A stretch of DNA of 64,000 bases, taken from IMG/VR virus record IMGVR_UViG_3300022226_000003, positions 1 to 64,000 of that record; one strand, given 5' to 3'. Under the pieces are notes generated by a model. The model ran no database searches, had not been told where the DNA came from, and saw only the letters and a program-made list of their open reading frames with translations. Each line of letters begins with the position of its first letter. The first letter of the stretch is position 1. A program made the translations under genes and the position numbers. The stretch comes from a virus. This document shows positions 59,790-64,000 of this stretch, in pieces.

Positions 59790-61439
59790 ATGGGAAAGAT
59801 TAAAGATAAAAACAATCCTTGTTTGGATCCTGTTTGTGGATCTAGTGATGCAAGGCAAATATATGAAGATGGTACCTCATTCTGTTTTTCTTGTCAGAAA
59901 TTTTTTACTGCTAAAGATGAAGAAGATTTCGATAAAATAGAAGTAGCCCCAACTAAAATAAAAGTAAATCAAGAAAAAATTTTAGAAGATATTAAAGAAT
60001 ACCCAATAAGAGGTTTCAAAGAAAGGAATGTCACGAAACGAATTGCAGAATTTTATGATGTGCGTGTGTCTTATGGCACAGATGGTTTCATTGATTCACA
60101 CTACTATCCATATCCGAAAGGTTACAAAGTAAGGGGTTTGCCCAAGCACTTTAAATGGTTAGGCAAGTCCGGAGGAATTTTCGGAAAAGATAAATTCAAT
60201 GCAGGTGGTAGGAAACTAGTAATTTGTGAAGGTGAGATAGATACCCTGGTTGTTGCTCAAGCTAACTATGACAAGTATAAAAAATTTTATCCAGTGGTGG
60301 GGTTATCTTCCGCTTCTGCAACTGAAGAATTATTAAAAGAAAGAGACTGGTTAAGATCTTTTGAAGAGGTAATCTTGTGTTTTGATGAAGACGCCGCAGG
60401 AGAGGAAGCCAGAGAAAGAGCGATAAAAATAATTGGTATTGATAAGGTTCGATTCACAAAGTTACCTGAGCATGATGCCGATAGAGTATACGCAGAAAAA
60501 GGTTCAGACACTCTATTACAATGTATCTGGAATGCACAAAAGTATATACCTCCGGGCATAATTGGCAAAGAAGAGTTATGGGAATCGTTAGTTAAGTACA
60601 ATGATACACCCTCTTTTCCATACCCTGAATGTATACACGGATTAAATGAAAAATTAAAAGGAATGAGAGAAGGTGAAATTAGCTTATTTATTTCAGGGAC
60701 TGGTTCAGGTAAGAGTACACTATTACGAGAGATAATGCTACATGTTTTAGAAACAAGTGATGAGAAAATTGGAGTAATTTCATTAGAGGAATCCCCTGCC
60801 GAAACTGCTAGGAAGCTAGCGGGGATGGTATTGAAGAAGAACCCAGCATCTGAAGAAATTCCTTTAGATGAATTGAAAATTGGATTCGATAAAGTCTTTG
60901 GTGACGATCGTGTAATAGTGCTCAATCATGGATTAGAGCTAAATGATAATTCTATAATGGACCAACTTGAATATATGGCATTATCGGGTTGTAAAAAATT
61001 ATTTATAGATCATATTACAATACTTGTCTCTGAAGGTATAGACCACTACGAAGGTAATGAAGCGCAAGATCGCATTATGAATGAGTTTGTAAGATTAACA
61101 AAACGACACCCAGTATGGATTGGTTTAGTTTCACATTTAAGAAAAGTAATGCCAGGAAGAAAGTCTTTTGAAGAAGGTAAGATGCCGACATTGGATGATA
61201 TTCGAGGATCAGGTTCCATAAAACAGATTTCCTCAGATATCATAGCTTTTGCAAGAAACCTGACAGCAGAAGGCGAATTAGAGAGAAATACTATAAAGAT
61301 GAGTGTTCTCAAAAGTCGTTTCACAGGTCTTACAGGTCCTGTCCCTAGCTCAGTTTATAAGTTTGATACCGGAAGGTTATTAGCTACGGAACAAGAGTTT
61401 GAATTTATTCCTGAAACTCAATTCACAAAATTACCCTAG
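59790..61439 (+). CDS. Primase-helicase (T7 gp4-like)
   Basis: 549 residues. An N-terminal zinc ribbon uses C11, C16, C32 and C35. The TOPRIM domain shows VICEGEIDTL (E147) and CFDEDAAGEEA (D199, D201). The RecA-like helicase has Walker A SGTGSGKS (K308) and a Walker B LFIDHITI. This bifunctional enzyme unwinds DNA and makes primers with the gp5-like polymerase. Ends nine bases before RNR. Confidence 0.92.
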   Translation: MGKIKDKNNPCLDPVCGSSDARQIYEDGTSFCFSCQKFFTAKDEEDFDKIEVAPTKIKVNQEKILEDIKEYPIRGFKERNVTKRIAEFYDVRVSYGTDGFIDSHYYPYPKGYKVRGLPKHFKWLGKSGGIFGKDKFNAGGRKLVICEGEIDTLVVAQANYDKYKKFYPVVGLSSASATEELLKERDWLRSFEEVILCFDEDAAGEEARERAIKIIGIDKVRFTKLPEHDADRVYAEKGSDTLLQCIWNAQKYIPPGIIGKEELWESLVKYNDTPSFPYPECIHGLNEKLKGMREGEISLFISGTGSGKSTLLREIMLHVLETSDEKIGVISLEESPAETARKLAGMVLKKNPASEEIPLDELKIGFDKVFGDDRVIVLNHGLELNDNSIMDQLEYMALSGCKKLFIDHITILVSEGIDHYEGNEAQDRIMNEFVRLTKRHPVWIGLVSHLRKVMPGRKSFEEGKMPTLDDIRGSGSIKQISSDIIAFARNLTAEGELERNTIKMSVLKSRFTGLTGPVPSSVYKFDTGRLLATEQEFEFIPETQFTKLP

Positions 61440-61448
61440 GAGATATTA

Positions 61449-63389
61449 GTGCAATACGCTGACTTACCGAAAATAATAACACCATGGAGCACTGTTGGTT
61501 ATCTGACTTACAAACGGACCTACTCAAGAAAGTTTGAAGAAGAGGAAGACTTACTAGCTGCAGACGCTCCCACAGAAGAATTTGAAGATACTATATTAAG
61601 AATCATTAATGCATGTGATGAACAATTTAATTGCGGATTCACCAAACATGAAGAATATAGATTAGCTGAATATTTCTTAAAATTAAAAGGGTCAGTGGCC
61701 GGTAGATTTTTATGGCAAGCCGGGACAAAAACAGTAGATCGATTAGGCCTACCTTCTCTACAGAATTGTGCTTTTGTGGTAATTGATAGCCCGGTAAGAC
61801 CCTTCACTTGGGCTATGGATATGTTAGCTGTCGGTGCAGGTGTCGGGTATAATTTACAAAAACACCATATCGACAAACTACCCACAGTTAGACCGTGGTT
61901 CAAAGCGCCTACACGTTATAATGATGGCGGTGCTGACTTCATAGTACCTGATTCAAGGGAAGGTTGGGTAAAGTTATTAGGTAAGGTGCTAAAAGCTGCC
62001 TTTCTGTCGAGCAGCCCCGAAAATGGGACTTTTACATTTTCAACACAAATGATTAGGAGTAAGGGCGCACCCATTAAAGGATTTGGTGGCACAGCGAGTG
62101 GACCAGAAGACCTAGTTTGGGGGATCTCGCAAATCTCCGCCTTATTGGAAAAGCGTAGAAATAAAAAGATAAGACCGATAGATGCTCTAGATATTATGAA
62201 TATAATTGGTCATATTATTGTGGCCGGAAATGTTAGGCGTTCAGCCCAAATAGCAATTGGCGATCCTGACGATGTTGAATTCTTGCTAGCAAAAAGATGG
62301 GACATGGGCACGATACCTAAATGGCGAGCAATGTCAAATAACAGTGTAGCTTGTGAAGATATTAATGATTTGCATCCTTATTTTTGGCAAGGGTATGAAG
62401 GCAGGGGAGAACCTTATGGTTTAATAAATTTACCTTTGTCGAGATCTTGCGGAAGGTTAGGAGAAACTTGGTATAGCGACCCAGATGTAGAAGGCTATAA
62501 TCCTTGTGCGGAGCAATCGCTTGTCCCCTATGAGACTTGCTGTCTCTCCGAAGTATTCTTGCCTAATATAGAGTCAGAAGCGGAGTTGATGGATATCTGT
62601 GAGCTCCTTTATAGGATTAATAAGCATGCAATGACACTGGGATCACATTTAAAAGAAACAGAAAAAGTTGTTCATGAAAATTTTAGAATGGGGATAGGGA
62701 TGACGGGTATCCTTCAAGCCAGCGAAGAGCAAATTAGTTGGCTATCTGAAACGTATAGATACTTACGACGTTTCGATGTTAAGTATTCTCATAAACGCGA
62801 TTTACCGAGGTCAATTAAACTTACAACAGTTAAACCAAGTGGAACACTATCCCTACTTCCCGGCGTGACTGCCGGAATACACCCAGGATTCTCTCAGTAT
62901 ATGTACCGGCGAATCACCATAGCCACTGAACACCCTTTAACGGCGATGTGCAGAGAAAAAGGTTATCCTGTTGAATTTAAGAAAGAGTTTGATGGAAGTG
63001 AGAATTATGGGTCATGCATAGTCACATTTCCTTTTAAATACTCAGAGGGTACCATTCTAGCTGAAGAAATGACGGCAATAAAACAACTTGAGTGGATTCG
63101 TAAATTACAAACGGAATGGTCTGACAATAGTGTATCCTGTACTGTCTATTACAGTTCTGAAGAGATACCTGAAATAAAGAGATATTTAGAAAAATATTAC
63201 AAGAGTCATCACAAAAGTCTTTCCTTTATGTTGCATCAAGATCATGGCTTCGAACAAGCTCCTTTTGAGAGTATAACAAAAGAAGAGTATGATGCCCTTG
63301 TCGCAAAAGTGGAACCAATAACTGAAATTGATTCCGCAGATTTTGAGCTAAATGATGAATGTGTGGGCGGAATGTGTCCCGTGAGATAA
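61449..63389 (+). CDS. Adenosylcobalamin-dependent (class II) ribonucleotide reductase
   Basis: 646 residues, GTG start after aggag. Active-site motif NPCAEQSL (N351, C353, E355), reductant pair C107 (LQNCAFV) and C364, PSGTLSLLPGV, and a C-terminal redox tail CVGGMC (C638, C643) as in monomeric class II enzymes. Spacing C353-C364 equals that of the Lactobacillus C408-C419 pair. It converts ribonucleotides to deoxyribonucleotides using B12, so the host must supply cobalamin. Last gene before the G-rich tract. Confidence 0.88.
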   Translation: MQYADLPKIITPWSTVGYLTYKRTYSRKFEEEEDLLAADAPTEEFEDTILRIINACDEQFNCGFTKHEEYRLAEYFLKLKGSVAGRFLWQAGTKTVDRLGLPSLQNCAFVVIDSPVRPFTWAMDMLAVGAGVGYNLQKHHIDKLPTVRPWFKAPTRYNDGGADFIVPDSREGWVKLLGKVLKAAFLSSSPENGTFTFSTQMIRSKGAPIKGFGGTASGPEDLVWGISQISALLEKRRNKKIRPIDALDIMNIIGHIIVAGNVRRSAQIAIGDPDDVEFLLAKRWDMGTIPKWRAMSNNSVACEDINDLHPYFWQGYEGRGEPYGLINLPLSRSCGRLGETWYSDPDVEGYNPCAEQSLVPYETCCLSEVFLPNIESEAELMDICELLYRINKHAMTLGSHLKETEKVVHENFRMGIGMTGILQASEEQISWLSETYRYLRRFDVKYSHKRDLPRSIKLTTVKPSGTLSLLPGVTAGIHPGFSQYMYRRITIATEHPLTAMCREKGYPVEFKKEFDGSENYGSCIVTFPFKYSEGTILAEEMTAIKQLEWIRKLQTEWSDNSVSCTVYYSSEEIPEIKRYLEKYYKSHHKSLSFMLHQDHGFEQAPFESITKEEYDALVAKVEPITEIDSADFELNDECVGGMCPVR

Positions 63390-63460
63390 GCGAAGCTATC
63401 CATAAAAAGGACGCCAAGCAATCCTGGGATTTATGATAGAAAGCACAAGGACGTGCATTT
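63390..63460. other. Spacer after RNR with weak hairpins
   Basis: Holds a stem CATAA/TTATG near 63402-63435 and a weak terminator-like hairpin GCAC-aaggac-GTGC followed by ATTTTTATT (about 63439-63464). No gene seen. Confidence 0.35.
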
Positions 63461-63710
63461 TTATTAGTAGTGGCAGGCGGGGCTCGGTAGAACTGGGTTG
63501 ATCCCGTAGTGGCAGGAAATGGTGTGGCAGGCATGGAGGGTTGGCCTGGGCGAGTTATGGTGTGATCGGTCTGGAGCGGATTGGTTGGAAAGGGTGTGGC
63601 AGGCAAGGTTGGCTAGGTAAGGAGCCGCGAGACGCGAATTGGTTGGAAAGGGCATGGCAGGCGCGGCATGGTGTTGTCAGGGCAAGCTAAGACTAGGCAA
63701 GACAAGCCAT
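63461..63710 (+). repeat. G-rich repetitive non-coding tract
   Basis: In 63481-63660 I count 106 G+C in 180 bases (59 percent), of which G is 81 and C is 25, very unlike the AT-rich surroundings. Words such as ggcaggc, ggcatgg and tggttgg recur. A 25-bp unit attggttggaaaggg(tg/ca)tggcaggc occurs at 63580-63604 and 63638-63662. No credible gene is present on either strand. Confidence 0.7.
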
Positions 63711-63752
63711 GGATTATTTAAAATAAATTACTTAATATTATATATATCTATA

Positions 63753-63786
63753 AAGTCGGGGTATATATAATTTTCAATTACGACTT
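63753..63786 (+). promoter_or_regulatory. Inverted repeat AAGTCG/CGACTT ahead of the last gene
   Basis: AAGTCG (63753-63758) and CGACTT (63781-63786) flank an AT-rich 22-base segment. The right arm ends beside the agga ribosome site of the next gene, so the structure could regulate its translation or be an operator. Confidence 0.35.
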
Positions 63787-63800
63787 AGGAGAATGATAAA

Positions 63801-64000
63801 ATGGCGATTTCAATTAAACCAATTAAAAGGCAGAAAGTATCTTTTCATATTGTTGGGACTACTCCCATGATTCAACATAAATGGGCTGAAAAAGCTATCA
63901 TGCAAATGCGTGAAAAGCATGCAGGTAAGAAAACTCGAGCACGTGATATTAGAAAACCTGAAGAAGAATTTCAAAATGCGTGTTATCTTACTGATAGTGA
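63801..64000 (+). CDS. Conserved phage protein, cut by window end
   Basis: The first 66 residues are visible: the ATG at 63801 follows taggag. VSFHIVGTTPMIQHKWAEKAIMQMREKHAGKK matches a conserved phage family with a TPLIxHxWSEKAKxxM pattern that is often near recombination or replication genes. The function of the family is not known to me. The frame is open to the end of the window. Confidence 0.7.
   Translation, partial: MAISIKPIKRQKVSFHIVGTTPMIQHKWAEKAIMQMREKHAGKKTRARDIRKPEEEFQNACYLTDS

Noticed and set aside
63226-63655. Minus-strand reading frames rich in PATPFPTN and similar
   Set aside because: They are the complement of the G-rich repetitive tract and of the RNR gene end, with no ribosome site or family.
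1-64000. CRISPR arrays, insertion sequences, integrase or repressor
   Set aside because: I looked for regularly spaced repeats, transposase motifs and lysogeny proteins and found none; the only tandem repeats are coding (20245-21200) or the G-rich tract.

Overview
This window is most of the genome of an AT-rich tailed bacteriophage. It encodes a long-tailed (siphovirus) virion: portal, scaffold, capsid, head-tail connectors, tail tube, a tail chaperone pair with a frameshift, a 2541-residue tape measure and a 1694-residue tail-tip protein. The replication module is T7-like: single-subunit RNA polymerase, single-stranded DNA-binding protein, family A DNA polymerase, 5'-3' exonuclease and primase-helicase, plus a B12-dependent ribonucleotide reductase. 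No integrase or repressor is visible, so what can be seen looks strictly lytic. The host is probably a Gram-negative bacterium (lipoproteins, spanin-like and holin-like membrane proteins), but the sequence does not name it.

Layout. 1-725: an AP2-domain gene, then an AT-rich control region with a repeated 18-19 bp element, a T7-like promoter and a structured leader. 725-9925: terminase genes, small virion proteins and a cluster of membrane proteins with a DUF5675 protein, likely for lysis. 9947-22096: large repetitive virion or receptor-binding proteins, including reiterated LamG-like modules and a 15-fold repeat protein. 22101-33441: portal, a giant MuF fusion protein, scaffold, capsid, connectors, tail tube and tail chaperones. 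33458-48009: tape measure and tail tip. 48010-48212: structured RNA, terminator, third copy of the repeated element and a host-type sigma70 promoter. 48213-50172: early region of small, mostly unknown proteins, six of them tiny membrane peptides. 50153-63389: transcription and replication genes with a tRNA-Tyr. 63390-63800: a G-rich repetitive non-coding tract, then a gene cut by the window edge. All genes are on the + strand.

The most striking feature is the 1539-residue protein at 23678-28297. Its N-terminus is a MuF/SPP1 gp7-type head protein. Its C-terminal two thirds carry, in order, the D..xR, motif A (D1007), motif B (K1073...Y1081) and motif C (H1436-D1437) signatures of single-subunit RNA polymerases, with the catalytic Asp, Lys, Tyr and Asp all present. 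I infer a virion-packaged RNA polymerase delivered with the DNA, comparable in role to the N4 virion polymerase but fused to a capsid MuF domain in a siphovirus. A second complete T7-like RNA polymerase (50153-52411) would be made after infection. Three copies of a conserved element and perfect hairpins in the control regions are candidate promoters for these enzymes.
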